Assembly: GCA_017454625.1 (NCBI GenBank)
Contig: JAFTCP010000162.1
Location: 1 to 57,306 of the forward strand
Source: Synergistaceae bacterium
Lineage (GTDB): Bacteria > Synergistota > Synergistia > Synergistales > Aminobacteriaceae
Reading direction: 5' to 3'
DNA length: 57,306 bases
Part shown: in pieces, positions 26,447 through 35,530 of the stretch
Numbering within the stretch: the first letter of the stretch is position 1
Layout of the letters: each line of letters starts with the position of its first letter
Program-made: the position numbers and the translations under genes
The notes under the pieces: generated by a model
Seen by the model: only the letters and a program-made list of their open reading frames with translations
Databases searched by the model: none
What the model was told of the DNA's origin: nothing

Positions 26447-26809
26447 ATGGGCAAAAAAGTTTTAATCGTCGACGATGCGGCATTCATGAGAATGATGCTG
26501 AAAGATATTCTCACAAAGAATGATTTCGAGGTCGTCGCAGAAGCAGAAAACGGTAAGGCAGGAGTAGCTGCTTTCCAGAAATATAAACCCGACATCATCA
26601 CAATGGATATAACTATGCCTGAGATGAACGGGATTGACGCGGTGAAAGCAATCAAAGCCCTTGACCCAAGCGTTAAAGTCGTCATGGTCTCAGCGATGGG
26701 CCAGCAGCCTATGGTCATAGAAGCAATCCAGGCCGGAGCAAATGACTTCATCGTAAAGCCGTTCCAGCCGGAGCGCGTAATCGAAGCTATCACAAAGGTG
26801 CTGTCGTAA
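26447..26809 (+). CDS. cheY: Chemotaxis response regulator CheY
   Basis: A 120-residue single-domain receiver. Asp9/Asp10 in LIVDDAAFMR bind magnesium, Asp54 in ITMDITMPEM is the phosphorylation site, and VMVSAMG and FIVKPF carry the conserved Ser/Thr and Lys. There is no output domain, so it should act by binding FliM/FliY, encoded just upstream. The ATG has a CGGGGGAG site. Its position inside the flagellar cluster is common in Gram-positive-like flagellar operons. Confidence 0.93.
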   Translation: MGKKVLIVDDAAFMRMMLKDILTKNDFEVVAEAENGKAGVAAFQKYKPDIITMDITMPEMNGIDAVKAIKALDPSVKVVMVSAMGQQPMVIEAIQAGANDFIVKPFQPERVIEAITKVLS

Positions 26810-26874
26810 AAATTCTTGAGAATAATATAACACTTACGGCCTATGTTATCAGGGCTGTAATCGCATTAATAATT

Positions 26875-27102
26875 ATGTCGGTGTGTGCAGTTGTTCTCGT
26901 GAAATATCTCAAAAAGCATAATTTGAGCGTTAAAGGCACATCGTCAGTTGAAATTTTAGCGTCCCTGCGCCTGAGTGCCAGGGATGTATTTTTTGTTGTT
27001 CACTGCGGGCCTGATGTGATAGCTTTCACGTTGAGTTCAAACGGAGCGTGTTTAATGGGACGATGGAATTATGAAGACTGGGAAAAGTCGCAAGTTGAGT
27101 AA
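26875..27102 (+). CDS. fliO: FliO-like flagellar export protein (short)
   Basis: A 75-residue protein with an N-terminal hydrophobic segment and a soluble part ILASLRLSARDVFFVVHCG resembling the FliO core (FliO helps assemble the FliP ring of the type III export gate). The assignment rests on this and on its place just before fliP. The same frame stays open and hydrophobic for more than ten codons before the ATG (AYVIRAVIALII), which would complete a membrane helix, but no standard start codon is seen there. Either the protein starts at ATG 26875 with a short helix or a non-standard start is used. It overlaps fliP by 32 bp if fliP starts at 27071. Confidence 0.55.
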   Translation: MSVCAVVLVKYLKKHNLSVKGTSSVEILASLRLSARDVFFVVHCGPDVIAFTLSSNGACLMGRWNYEDWEKSQVE

Positions 27103-27949
27103 ATTTTTGTCGTTCGCATCGTTCCTAGCTTTCACGTCGACACAGGGAATTATGAGGCTGAGTAAAATTTTCATATTTATGTTAATCCTCGTGTTAATAA
27201 TGCCTGAAGTCTCGTTCTCAGCACAGCTTAATCCTCCTCGTGCTCCTGAGCTTTCGACAACGATACCTTTACCGGCTTTGAGGCTTGGAGTTGGTCAGGC
27301 GGATTCTCCTCGTGATGTTGCGTTGACGCTTCAAATCCTCGCGTTAATGACGGTCTTAAGTCTCGTCCCTGCGATTTTGCTTATGGTTACGAGCTTCACG
27401 AGAATAATTATTGTCTTGGGCTTCGTTCAGCGAGCAATCGGACTTCAGCAGTCGCCGCCCCAACAGGTAATCGCCGGGCTTGCAATGTTCTTGACGATGT
27501 TCACGATGTATCCGACCTGGTCGCAGGTTTACAGCAATGGGATTGATCCGTATTTGTCTGGGAATATTGACGCATCACAAGCGTGGGAAAACTCGATTAA
27601 TCCAGTCCGGGAGTTTATGTTCAGGTATACGCGTCAGGAAGAATTATCGTTAATAATCTCAATGTCGAAGTCCGAGCGTCCGGCCAATCAAAGCGAAGTT
27701 CCGACCAGAGTATTAATCCCCGCGTTCATGCTGAGCGAGTTAAAGACGGCGTTTCAAATGGGAGTTGTGATTTACATTCCGTTTCTTGTCGTCGATATGG
27801 TCGTGTCTAGTGTGCTTCTGGCAATGGGAATGATGATGCTTCCGCCGATGATGATCTCGCTTCCGTTCAAGATTTTGCTGTTCGTGATGGCTGACGGCTG
27901 GAACTTGGTAGTTATGAGCGTGTTGAAGAGTTTTACGAATGTTCCGTGA
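27071..27949 (+). CDS. fliP: Flagellar export gate protein FliP
   Basis: A 292-residue polytopic membrane protein of the flagellar type III secretion gate. Diagnostic stretches are SFTRIIIVLGFVQRAIGLQ, PPQQVIAGLAMFLTMF, the long extracytoplasmic loop, VLIPAFMLSELKTAFQMG and LPPMMISLPFKI. FliP proteins carry an N-terminal signal peptide; here MRLSKIFIFMLILVLIMPE fits one, so the true start may be the ATG at 27152 (residue 28 of this frame), which has an AGGGAA site. It is followed by fliQ after 30 bp. Confidence 0.9.
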   Translation: MKTGKSRKLSKFLSFASFLAFTSTQGIMRLSKIFIFMLILVLIMPEVSFSAQLNPPRAPELSTTIPLPALRLGVGQADSPRDVALTLQILALMTVLSLVPAILLMVTSFTRIIIVLGFVQRAIGLQQSPPQQVIAGLAMFLTMFTMYPTWSQVYSNGIDPYLSGNIDASQAWENSINPVREFMFRYTRQEELSLIISMSKSERPANQSEVPTRVLIPAFMLSELKTAFQMGVVIYIPFLVVDMVVSSVLLAMGMMMLPPMMISLPFKILLFVMADGWNLVVMSVLKSFTNVP

Positions 27950-27979
27950 GGTAAAACGTGAGAAAGAGAGAGTGAGAGA

Positions 27980-28255
27980 ATGAACGCTACAGCATTGAGC
28001 CTGAATGACATATTGACCGGAGCAATCTGGACGATGATTAGCGTAACACTTCCGATTTTGTTGACGGCAATGATAATTGGATTATTCATAGGAATTTTGC
28101 AGACGGCTACGTCAATTCAGGAGCAGACGTTAATATTTATTCCCAAAATTTTGGCTGTGTTCTTATGCATAGTTTTATTGTCCCCGTGGATCAGTCAAAG
28201 AATGCTCGTAATGACACGTGAAATTCTCGGACAACTTGAACGGTTTATCCAGTGA
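27980..28255 (+). CDS. fliQ: Flagellar export gate protein FliQ
   Basis: A 91-residue protein with two membrane segments, typical of FliQ: PILLTAMIIGLFIGILQTAT, the QEQTLIFIPKI loop and a second hydrophobic helix. It forms the export gate with FliP and FliR. The TGA stop overlaps the GTG start of fliR. Confidence 0.9.
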   Translation: MNATALSLNDILTGAIWTMISVTLPILLTAMIIGLFIGILQTATSIQEQTLIFIPKILAVFLCIVLLSPWISQRMLVMTREILGQLERFIQ

Positions 28256-29043
28256 GGGGGCTTGAACTTCCTGCACAGCTCGTAATGATTTATGCGCTGC
28301 TGCACCTGAGATTTATAGGCTTAACATTCAGTTCGCCGATTTTCACGACACCATTAACGCCAACTCCATTTAGATATTTATTCGCTGTGATGCTCACGGT
28401 TTGTTCGGTGGGAATAATCGACACGGAGACAATCCCATTAATATATTTCGACGAAGTTTTATTTATTGCGGCGATTTGTCTTAGAGAATTATTAATCGGA
28501 GTTGCATTAGGTTTCATCTCAGCGCTTCCGCTTTTTGCTCTCAGGATTGCGGGTGAACAGGTCGGCTCAATTATGGGCTTCTCGATGGCTCAGGTTATGG
28601 ATCCTTCAACGCAGAGTGAGACTTCAATTTTGGGGCAATTATATTTTCTCGTGGCTATGTGGTTTTACTTTCGCTGGAACGGTCATTTGTTAATGGTTCA
28701 GGCTTTAATCGAGACGCTGAAACTTGTTCCTCCCGGCCAAATCTCACTTTTCCCCGCCGGAGATTTATCGCTCGGAACTTGGCTTCAAAATTTGTTCGTC
28801 ATAGGCATCAGAATGGTAATCCCGTTTTACTGCGCGTGCGTCTTGTCTGACGTTGGACTTGGCTTTTTGGCTCGTACAGTTCCCCAGATGAATATTTTTG
28901 TCGTCGGCTTGCCTGTGAAAGTCATGTTGGGCTTTATGGTGTTAGCGGCGGTATTCCCTTTAGCGATGGATTTAGTATATAATCAGTTCGAGAAATGGAT
29001 TGAGTTTGCGTTAAACGTGTTGAAGTTCTGGAGGCCGTTATGA
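28252..29043 (+). CDS. fliR: Flagellar export gate protein FliR
   Basis: A 263-residue membrane protein of the type III export gate with six hydrophobic segments. LRFIGLTFSSPIF, ELLIGVALGFISALPLFALRI and the C-terminal RTVPQMNIFVVGLPVKVMLG are strong FliR marks. It starts with GTG at 28252 in a four-base overlap with the fliQ stop, and its own stop overlaps the flhB ATG, so fliQ, fliR and flhB are translationally coupled. Confidence 0.92.
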   Translation: MRGLELPAQLVMIYALLHLRFIGLTFSSPIFTTPLTPTPFRYLFAVMLTVCSVGIIDTETIPLIYFDEVLFIAAICLRELLIGVALGFISALPLFALRIAGEQVGSIMGFSMAQVMDPSTQSETSILGQLYFLVAMWFYFRWNGHLLMVQALIETLKLVPPGQISLFPAGDLSLGTWLQNLFVIGIRMVIPFYCACVLSDVGLGFLARTVPQMNIFVVGLPVKVMLGFMVLAAVFPLAMDLVYNQFEKWIEFALNVLKFWRPL

Positions 29044-30113
29044 GATTTAACCTTCAATTTTTCGCCGAAGAACGCACCGAAGAAGCTACCCCTCATAAGC
29101 GCGAGAAAGTTCGTGAGGAAGGCCGAGTATGCATGAGCAAGGACTTAAACGCCGCAGTTGCGATAATCATTGCTCTTCTTGGTTTTGCGATGCTCGGAGC
29201 TGTAATCTGGCGGACTTTGACGGGATTAATCCGCTTCATGATTGGCTATATCGGCGACAAAAGTTTATTACAGGACGGCTGGTTTACTTTCGTATCATGG
29301 GAAGCTATAAAGAGATATTTTGCGTCGTGGCTTCCGCTTGGAGGAATTATTGTTCTGTTCTCGACGGCTACGGTGATTGCTCAGGTTGGCTTTGCTATGA
29401 CTGGTGAGCCGTTTGGGCCGAAATTCGACAGGCTCAATCCTTTTACGGGCATGAAGAAAATTATATCAATGCGTTCATGCGTTGAGCTTCTCAAGGGATT
29501 GTTGAAGGCGAGTATCTTTGCTGTGATGATTTATAACGCCATAAGGAATTATTTGCCCGTATCGTCGAAAACTATTCAGATGCCGTTGATAATTGGAGCC
29601 GGAGAGTTCTGGGACATGCTTTGGAGCTTGGCTATGCGTCTCGCGTTAATGCTGTTAGTAATGGCGTTTGCTGATTATGCCTATCAGAAATGGGACTTTG
29701 AGAACTCAATCAAGATGAGCAAGAAGGAAATCAAGGACGAATATAAACAAATGGAAGGAGACCCGCAAATCAAACAAAAAATCCGGCAGAAACAAAGGGA
29801 AATGGCTAAACAAAGAATGATGGCCGACGTTCCGAAAGCCGACGTTGTAATCACGAACCCGACGCATATAGCTGTTGCGCTTCAATATGAACGTGAAATC
29901 ATGCAGGCTCCTATTGTGATTGCGAAGGGAGGAGATTATCTCGCGAAGAGGATTAGGGAGATTGCCGAGAATAATTTAATCCCCGTGATTGAGAATAAGC
30001 CGTTAGCTTGGGCGTTGTATCAAAATGTCGAAATTGGCGAGGAAATTCCGGAAGATTTGTATAGAGGAGTTGCAGAAGTCCTCGCGCTGGTTTATAAGCT
30101 CAAAGCCTCGTAA
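29040..30113 (+). CDS. flhB: Flagellar export switch protein FlhB
   Basis: A 357-residue protein with four membrane segments and a cytoplasmic domain that switches export specificity after self-cleavage. The cleavage site NPTH is at 273-276, inside VVITNPTHIAVAL. The start LQFFAEERTEEATPHKREK is typical. It begins inside the last codon of fliR (ATGA overlap). The operon ends here in this window: flhA and flhF are not present, and the convergent glycosyltransferase gene starts two bases beyond the stop. Confidence 0.94.
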   Translation: MRFNLQFFAEERTEEATPHKREKVREEGRVCMSKDLNAAVAIIIALLGFAMLGAVIWRTLTGLIRFMIGYIGDKSLLQDGWFTFVSWEAIKRYFASWLPLGGIIVLFSTATVIAQVGFAMTGEPFGPKFDRLNPFTGMKKIISMRSCVELLKGLLKASIFAVMIYNAIRNYLPVSSKTIQMPLIIGAGEFWDMLWSLAMRLALMLLVMAFADYAYQKWDFENSIKMSKKEIKDEYKQMEGDPQIKQKIRQKQREMAKQRMMADVPKADVVITNPTHIAVALQYEREIMQAPIVIAKGGDYLAKRIREIAENNLIPVIENKPLAWALYQNVEIGEEIPEDLYRGVAEVLALVYKLKAS

Positions 30114-30115
30114 AA

Positions 30116-31552
30116 TTATTTGCGCCCGTACATGAAGATATTATTTTTCTCGTCATGATAAAGCAGCTCATAATTTTTACTGAGAACTTCATTAATCTTT
30201 TCTGTCTTGCCCGTTTCCTGAAAATAATTCTCTGGTGTTGTGATAATAATTACGTCATTAACGCCGCTTATTATTGACTCGGCTTGAGAGTTTCTAGGCT
30301 CTGGGAAAGTTTCGTAATTACTAGCAGGAACATAAAAATATTTATCATGCGGGATAACTCCCAAACGATTATAGAAACCTGCGGAATTTCCTGTAACTAA
30401 AACTTTCTCATGCTCAGAATAATATTTGTTGTTATGTTCGATAAAAGGTTCCATATACGCAGAATTTTGAGTTGAACCGAACATGATAGTATTGAAGACA
30501 ATCCTAACTTTCCAGCAGAATATTGATGAGACAGCTAAAACAATGATTACAGCATGTTTATATCTCAAATGCTGATTTATCCATAAAGCTGCTTTCAAAG
30601 CGACGGGCATCACGAACGGCACAAGATAAATATAATAATGTCCGTAACGTCTTCCTGAGAGTGAAACGCTAAGCACACTTAAAGCAAGAAGCAAAATATA
30701 ATATTTACGCCTGAAGCTCAAGATAAGCGAAAATATAATTGCCAGCATTAGGATAATTGTATTGTAGTTCAACTTGAAAATTGTCATGACTATTCTCATT
30801 AACAAACTCTGCCCATTGTTGATGTAGCTCATGTTGTATGTGAATATTGCGAAAATAGCATCACTCACTGAACCCGTCCTGACAACGTAAATAATCACAG
30901 GCAAAACTCCGGCCAATAATCCCAATAAGCCAGCCGCTAAATTTTTCCCAAAGCCAGCAAAATTTTTCTCCTTCAGGAGGTCATAGCCGACAAGTATCGC
31001 AATTCCCCCCCACATCATAATTAGATTTGCACGAAGAAATAAAACTATTCCCGCATTAATCCCATGAATGAACATGTATAACGGGCTTGCGTGTTTATCC
31101 TGAATATATCTCAGCAATAAATATATTGATATAACCTGAAACATGAGCGCATATTCTTCGGTCAAGTTTCCACCTTCAAGAATTCCCCTCATAAATGCGA
31201 AGAAGATAAAAATTTGCGTTCCCAGCCAAGAAACTCTTTCATCAGCATAAAGCGAGAATGAAGCGTGTACGAACTTTGCGCTAATGAACATGAATATGAA
31301 CTCGACAATAAATATTCCGATTGTGGAGCGATTATCAATCAAAGCAGCAACATAATTCAGGAAATAAGTATATAATCCCTTATGGTCGAATAACTCTTTA
31401 TACATTATTTTCCCGGCAGCAATTCCACGCCCCATAACGAAAAACACGGCAGAGTCCGTACCTGGTGAATTAACCAGCGGCGACGAAATTAACCCGAACA
31501 ACGCAAATATAAAGATATAAAGCGCAATGGAAATATTAGTTTTGAGTTTCAT
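30116..31552 (-). CDS. Multi-spanning GT-C-type glycosyltransferase
   Basis: A 478-residue membrane protein with about ten hydrophobic segments. Near the N-terminus, PGTDSAVFFVMGRGIAAG and YKELFDHKGLYTYFLNY give the acidic first-loop pattern (Asp, then Asp-His) of GT-C enzymes of the ArnT/PMT type that use lipid-linked sugars on the outer face of the membrane. The end, after the last helix, is a short soluble tail. It overlaps the GT2 gene upstream by 17 bp, so that enzyme probably makes the lipid-linked sugar donor that this one uses. Substrate unknown. Confidence 0.75.
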   Translation of the reverse strand: MKLKTNISIALYIFIFALFGLISSPLVNSPGTDSAVFFVMGRGIAAGKIMYKELFDHKGLYTYFLNYVAALIDNRSTIGIFIVEFIFMFISAKFVHASFSLYADERVSWLGTQIFIFFAFMRGILEGGNLTEEYALMFQVISIYLLLRYIQDKHASPLYMFIHGINAGIVLFLRANLIMMWGGIAILVGYDLLKEKNFAGFGKNLAAGLLGLLAGVLPVIIYVVRTGSVSDAIFAIFTYNMSYINNGQSLLMRIVMTIFKLNYNTIILMLAIIFSLILSFRRKYYILLLALSVLSVSLSGRRYGHYYIYLVPFVMPVALKAALWINQHLRYKHAVIIVLAVSSIFCWKVRIVFNTIMFGSTQNSAYMEPFIEHNNKYYSEHEKVLVTGNSAGFYNRLGVIPHDKYFYVPASNYETFPEPRNSQAESIISGVNDVIIITTPENYFQETGKTEKINEVLSKNYELLYHDEKNNIFMYGRK

Positions 31553-32261
31553 TCTTGAGGTCCCTCCTGAAATTATAGAAATCTTTTACGGCCTTAATAC
31601 CAATCTTGAAGATTTTTCGCAGGTTAATAAAATTTTTGCCGCCCTGTCTTGCCCTGAAAGTTATTGATTTAAACGTTATGTTTTCATGAAAATACGTAAA
31701 ATATGTTGTGAGCATTACGTTGGGAATGTTGAAATCGCGCGGAAGCCTGTAAAGATATTTCCTGAGCAAGTCAGCTTTCATTAACCTGAACGGACAATTA
31801 GCATCAGGAACTTTCACGCCGAAGATTAACCGAAGGATTAAGCGTAAGACGAGTTCAATAAATTTTCGTGAAGCTCCGTCCTGACGATCGGGGCGTTTCC
31901 CTAGAATTGCGTCATATTCATTGCGAAGCTCCCAGAAAGAAATAAATTCTTCCGGCAAAGTCTGACCGTCTGAATCCGTCTGAAAAATATAATCTGCTCC
32001 GTGTTTGAGCGCGTAATCGTAACCGTAAAGAAGTGTCGGGCCGTGTCCTGAATTTTTCTTAGTGAGAGGGATAATGTGAGAATTTTTTTCTGCGCAGTCT
32101 TGAATTATTTTGAACGTGTTATCCTTGCTGCCATCATCGATTACTAAAAGATTGTACCCCCCCCCCCCGTAAGTAATTTCAAGTATTTTTGACCATGCAT
32201 TAATTACAGCCTCGATATTCTCAGCCTCATTATATGCCGGTATCACGACGTATAAACTCAT
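31536..32261 (-). CDS. Family 2 glycosyltransferase with a 12-base poly-G tract
   Basis: A 241-residue GT-A enzyme of the dolichol-phosphate-mannose-synthase-like group. VVIPAYNEAENI opens the domain, LLVIDDGSKD is the nucleotide-sugar site, and QTDSDGQ carries the metal-binding DxD-type motif; GKRPDRQDGASR follows as usual. There are no obvious C-terminal membrane helices. Four glycines at 32-35 are encoded by twelve consecutive G, a tract prone to slippage. At 12 G the frame is open; a change of one or two G would truncate the protein before its catalytic motifs. The start of the GT-C gene overlaps its end. Probably phase-variable surface glycosylation (inference). Confidence 0.85.
   Translation of the reverse strand: MSLYVVIPAYNEAENIEAVINAWSKILEITYGGGGYNLLVIDDGSKDNTFKIIQDCAEKNSHIIPLTKKNSGHGPTLLYGYDYALKHGADYIFQTDSDGQTLPEEFISFWELRNEYDAILGKRPDRQDGASRKFIELVLRLILRLIFGVKVPDANCPFRLMKADLLRKYLYRLPRDFNIPNVMLTTYFTYFHENITFKSITFRARQGGKNFINLRKIFKIGIKAVKDFYNFRRDLKNETQN
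32157..32168 (-). repeat. Homopolymeric tract of 12 G (C on the plus strand)
   Basis: Twelve uninterrupted C on the plus strand, at codons 32-35 of the glycosyltransferase. Such long G tracts inside glycosyltransferase genes are classical sites of slipped-strand phase variation in Campylobacter, Helicobacter and Neisseria. No other tract of this length was noticed in the window. Confidence 0.9.
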
Positions 32262-32276
32262 TCTATGCCTCCTGAT

Positions 32277-32306
32277 AAAAAATTGCTCCCCATGTCTCAG
32301 AGGAGC
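32277..32306 (-). terminator. Terminator after glyS
   Basis: On the minus strand GCTCC (32306-32302) pairs with GGAGC (32289-32285), followed by AATTTTTT. It separates glyQS from the downstream glycosyltransferase pair. Confidence 0.75.
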
Positions 32307-32322
32307 CGTTTATTATTAAACC

Positions 32323-34401
32323 TTATGCCATCACGCTTAAGTCGCCGACCTCACGGAAGAGTTTATTGCATTCCGTCAACAAAGCCAAGCGATTATTGCG
32401 AACTTTCTCGTCCTTATCCATGACCATAACGTCATCGAAGAATTTTGCGACAACAGGCGACAACTCAGCGAGCATTTTTGTTAGGCCTTCCCAGTCGTAA
32501 ATTTCAAGAGCTTTCTTCACTGGCTCGTCAAGCCTCGTAACTTCATGATATAAATCTTTCTCGGCTTCAACGGTCATTAACGCTTCGTCAATATTCGCTT
32601 CAGCTTCTTTCGGAGCATTCTTCAGCAAAATATTCTTGACACGAACAGCCGAACTCACAAGGGCATTAAACCATTCGGAGCCTCTGACTTTATCGAGCGT
32701 CTCAATGAGTTTTAACGCCTGATAAGGAACATTGCCAACAACAGAAATTCCCAACATAGCGAGTTCGTGTTCAAAGCCTCGTTCTTTCAGCTGGACATGT
32801 AAACGCTGTTTGATGAACTCAAGAATTTTTTCACGCGTCGCCTCGTCAACCTCGTTAATCTCGCATGACTTGTTCACTGCTTCGTTGATGTCGAAATTGT
32901 ATTTTCGCGCAAAAAGTATCTCGTTAATGCATCGCGCCGCACGTCTCAGAGCGTAAGGATCCTGCGAACCCGTCGGCTCAAGTCCAACTTTGTGGCAGGC
33001 CGTAATAATATGAACTCTTTCGGCCAATCCCAAAATCGCGCCTACGTCGTCAGTCGGAGTTTTTCCGCCCGCAGCCTGAGGCAGATACTGTTCATGCAAC
33101 GCTAAAGCAACACGCTTATCTTCGCCGGAACATTTCGCGTATTCACGTCCCATTACTCCCTGTAAGTCCGGGAACTCGAAGACCATCGACGTAACTAAAT
33201 CAGCCTTCGACAAATAAGCCGCACGGTCAACAAGCGATTCAATATCGTTCATTCCGTATTTTTCGCAGAACCAGAGGGCCAATTTTCGCGTCAACATGAC
33301 TTTATCGAACACGGAGCCTAATTTTTCCTGATACGTTACACTCTTCAATCTGTCAACGTACGAAGCTAACGGGATTTTTCGGTCCTCGTTCCAGAAAAAC
33401 GCAGCATCTTCAAGTCTCGCACGCAAAACTCTCTCGTTGCCCTCACGAATTATGCTCATGTCAGCCACGCTGTTATTGCTCACGCCGATAAAGAAATTCG
33501 CAAGTTTCCCGCCCTTATCGCGATTTCTGACGGCTAAATATTTCTGGTTCTTCTTCATTGATGTCGTCAAAACTTCTTCGGGGATTTCAAGATATTTCTT
33601 GTCGAATGAGCCCGCAAAAGGTACAGGAAACTCAACGAGATACAAATTTTCCTCAAGGATTTTCGCGTCCATCTCAACTTCAAGTGAACCTTCAAGCTCG
33701 TTCTGAATGTTAGCTATTGAAGTCCTCATCTTCTGGAGGCGTTTTTCCTGGTCAAGAATTACGTTGTTGTCGTAAAGCTCATCAAGAAATTCTGACGCGC
33801 TCGCAACCTCGATCGTCTTATGTCCCATAAATCTATGTCCCGTCGTAACTCGTCCGGATGAAACTTTGCCGTAAGTGAACGGGATAACTTTATCTTCAGC
33901 AAGCGCAACAATCCAGCGAATTGGCCGGGCAAATCTCACTCCTGAGTTGTCCCAATACATACTTTTCGGGAAATTCAGACTTGCGATTAATCCCGTCATA
34001 ATTTCAGGCAGAACTTCAAGCGCAGGTTTACTCTCCTGTTTGACTTCTGCCGCCGCATATCTCACGCCATTAATCTCAATTTCCGTCAAGTCCTTAACTT
34101 CAAGCCCCTTACTCTTCGCAAAACCAATTGCCGCCCTCGTAGGCTCTCCGTTCTCGTCGTAAGCCGTCGTAATCGGAGGACCTTTGAACATTTCGGCTTG
34201 TTCGGTCTGAGCATCGCTGACTTGTGTAACGAGCAGTACAAGCCTTCGTGGTGTCGCGTAAGTCTTTGCATCGTGAAATTCCAGACGATTTGAGGCAAAT
34301 GATGCTTCCGCGTTCTTCTTAAGGGTTGCGAGGGCATCAGGAATAAATCTTGATGGTATTTCTTCGGTTCCTATTTCAAGCAAAACATTCTTAATCGCCA
34401 T
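32323..34401 (-). CDS. glyS: Glycine-tRNA ligase, beta subunit
   Basis: A 692-residue protein, the usual length of the bacterial GlyRS beta chain, which carries tRNA recognition. NVLLEIGTEEIPSRFI at the start, GHRFMGHKTIEV, and the HD-domain-like central part with DLQGVMGREYAK are characteristic. It forms the alpha2-beta2 enzyme with GlyQ, encoded 5 bp upstream in the same direction, and the pair is followed by a terminator. Confidence 0.95.
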   Translation of the reverse strand: MAIKNVLLEIGTEEIPSRFIPDALATLKKNAEASFASNRLEFHDAKTYATPRRLVLLVTQVSDAQTEQAEMFKGPPITTAYDENGEPTRAAIGFAKSKGLEVKDLTEIEINGVRYAAAEVKQESKPALEVLPEIMTGLIASLNFPKSMYWDNSGVRFARPIRWIVALAEDKVIPFTYGKVSSGRVTTGHRFMGHKTIEVASASEFLDELYDNNVILDQEKRLQKMRTSIANIQNELEGSLEVEMDAKILEENLYLVEFPVPFAGSFDKKYLEIPEEVLTTSMKKNQKYLAVRNRDKGGKLANFFIGVSNNSVADMSIIREGNERVLRARLEDAAFFWNEDRKIPLASYVDRLKSVTYQEKLGSVFDKVMLTRKLALWFCEKYGMNDIESLVDRAAYLSKADLVTSMVFEFPDLQGVMGREYAKCSGEDKRVALALHEQYLPQAAGGKTPTDDVGAILGLAERVHIITACHKVGLEPTGSQDPYALRRAARCINEILFARKYNFDINEAVNKSCEINEVDEATREKILEFIKQRLHVQLKERGFEHELAMLGISVVGNVPYQALKLIETLDKVRGSEWFNALVSSAVRVKNILLKNAPKEAEANIDEALMTVEAEKDLYHEVTRLDEPVKKALEIYDWEGLTKMLAELSPVVAKFFDDVMVMDKDEKVRNNRLALLTECNKLFREVGDLSVMA

Positions 34402-34406
34402 AAAAT

Positions 34407-35312
34407 TTATTCCTCCTCAAAAAAAGCTCCCGGCTCATTCACAAATTTATCCATCAACGGGAAGTGCATATCCTCACGCTGTTTGCGATAAGCGGCGGCA
34501 CATCTACAAGCTAATGCTCTAACTCGCGAGATATAGCCGGTTCGTTCGGTTACACTGATTGCATTTCTCGCGTCGAGCAGGTTAAACGTGTGTGAACTCT
34601 TCAGGACGTAATCATATGCAGGCAAAACAAATCCCTTGTCTAAAATTTTCCCGGCTTCAGCTTCATACATATTAAACAACTTGAATAACATATCGGTATC
34701 AGCGATCTCAAAATTGTAATGGGAATGCTCAATTTCTCCCTGCAAGTGAACATCACCGTACGTAACTTTTCCTGCCCATTCTAAATCGTAAACGTTATCG
34801 ACTTTCTGAACGTACATTGCTATTCTCTCAAGTCCGTATGTAATCTCTGCCGGAACATTTTCCATGTCGAGGCCGCCTAACTGCTGAAAATATGTGAACT
34901 GCGTAATTTCCATCCCATCAAGCCAAACTTCCCAGCCTAAGCCCCAAGCTCCTGTTGAAGGATTTTCCCAGTCGTCCTCAACAAATCTTATGTCGTGTTC
35001 GTTCGGGTCAATTCCTAAACTCGCTAAGCTCTCAATGTAAAGCTCCTGAATATTCGCCGGTGCGGGCTTGATGATAACTTGATACTGATAATAATGCTGT
35101 AACCTGTTCGGATTTTTCCCGTAACGTCCATCAGAAGGCCGTCTTGATGGCTCAACATATGCAACTCTATACGGCTCAGGTCCAAGAACACGAAGAGCTG
35201 TTGCCGGGTTCATCGTTCCTGCTCCGACTTCTATATCATAAGGCTGTTGAATTACGCAGTCTTGACGGCTCCAGAAGGATTGAAGCCTGAAATATACTTC
35301 CTGAAAGTTCAA
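34407..35312 (-). CDS. glyQ: Glycine-tRNA ligase, alpha subunit
   Basis: A 301-residue class II synthetase catalytic chain. It contains the [20 protein letters not shown] start, [30 protein letters not shown] and [20 protein letters not shown], all nearly invariant in GlyQ. The start is TTG at 35312 with an AAAGGAG site; no ATG is available at the right place. Directly upstream lie two tandem repeats of the peptidase/glyQ junction, each carrying the same TTG and ribosome binding site. It is co-directional with glyS and probably co-transcribed from the M23 peptidase gene or from within the repeats. Confidence 0.95.
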   Translation of the reverse strand: MNFQEVYFRLQSFWSRQDCVIQQPYDIEVGAGTMNPATALRVLGPEPYRVAYVEPSRRPSDGRYGKNPNRLQHYYQYQVIIKPAPANIQELYIESLASLGIDPNEHDIRFVEDDWENPSTGAWGLGWEVWLDGMEITQFTYFQQLGGLDMENVPAEITYGLERIAMYVQKVDNVYDLEWAGKVTYGDVHLQGEIEHSHYNFEIADTDMLFKLFNMYEAEAGKILDKGFVLPAYDYVLKSSHTFNLLDARNAISVTERTGYISRVRALACRCAAAYRKQREDMHFPLMDKFVNEPGAFFEEE

Positions 35313-35332
35313 GATTTATATTACTCCTTTCG

Positions 35333-35410
35333 TTATTTGCTCATTAATAGAGTTCTTACCGCTAAACGTAGTCTTGACGATTTCAGAAAGATAAACCCGA
35401 AATAGTTCAA
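35333..35410 (-). CDS. Chimeric 25-codon mini-ORF upstream of glyQ (copy proximal to glyQ)
   Basis: From TTG at 35410 to TAA at 35333 this frame encodes 25 residues starting LNYFGFIFLK and ending LLMSK. It has an AAGGAG site before the TTG, like glyQ itself. It arose from the junction duplication: the beginning derives from glyQ and the end from the peptidase gene. Its stop lies about 20 bases before the glyQ start, so it could act as a leader that influences glyQ translation; it could equally be neutral debris. Confidence 0.35.
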   Translation of the reverse strand: MNYFGFIFLKSSRLRLAVRTLLMSK

Positions 35411-35431
35411 GATTTATATTACTCCTTTTCG

Positions 35432-35509
35432 TTACTTGCTCATTGATTGAGTTCTTATCACTAAACATAGTCTTGACAATTTCAGAAAGATAAACCCGAA
35501 ATAGTTCAA
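35432..35509 (-). CDS. Chimeric 25-codon mini-ORF upstream of glyQ (distal copy)
   Basis: From TTG at 35509 to TAA at 35432, again exactly 25 residues, starting LNYFGFIFLK and ending RTQSMSK. The ending is closest to the authentic peptidase end RTQVASK. It has its own AAAAGGAG-type site. Length and start are kept relative to the other copy although the two differ at several codons, which suggests either recent origin or some selection on the open frame. Confidence 0.35.
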   Translation of the reverse strand: MNYFGFIFLKLSRLCLVIRTQSMSK

Positions 35510-35530
35510 GATTTATGTTGCTCCTTTTCG

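Noticed and set aside
30114-30115. Possible missing terminator between flhB and the convergent glycosyltransferase
   Set aside because: The two-base gap leaves no space; termination may be Rho-dependent or within the genes, which cannot be judged here.
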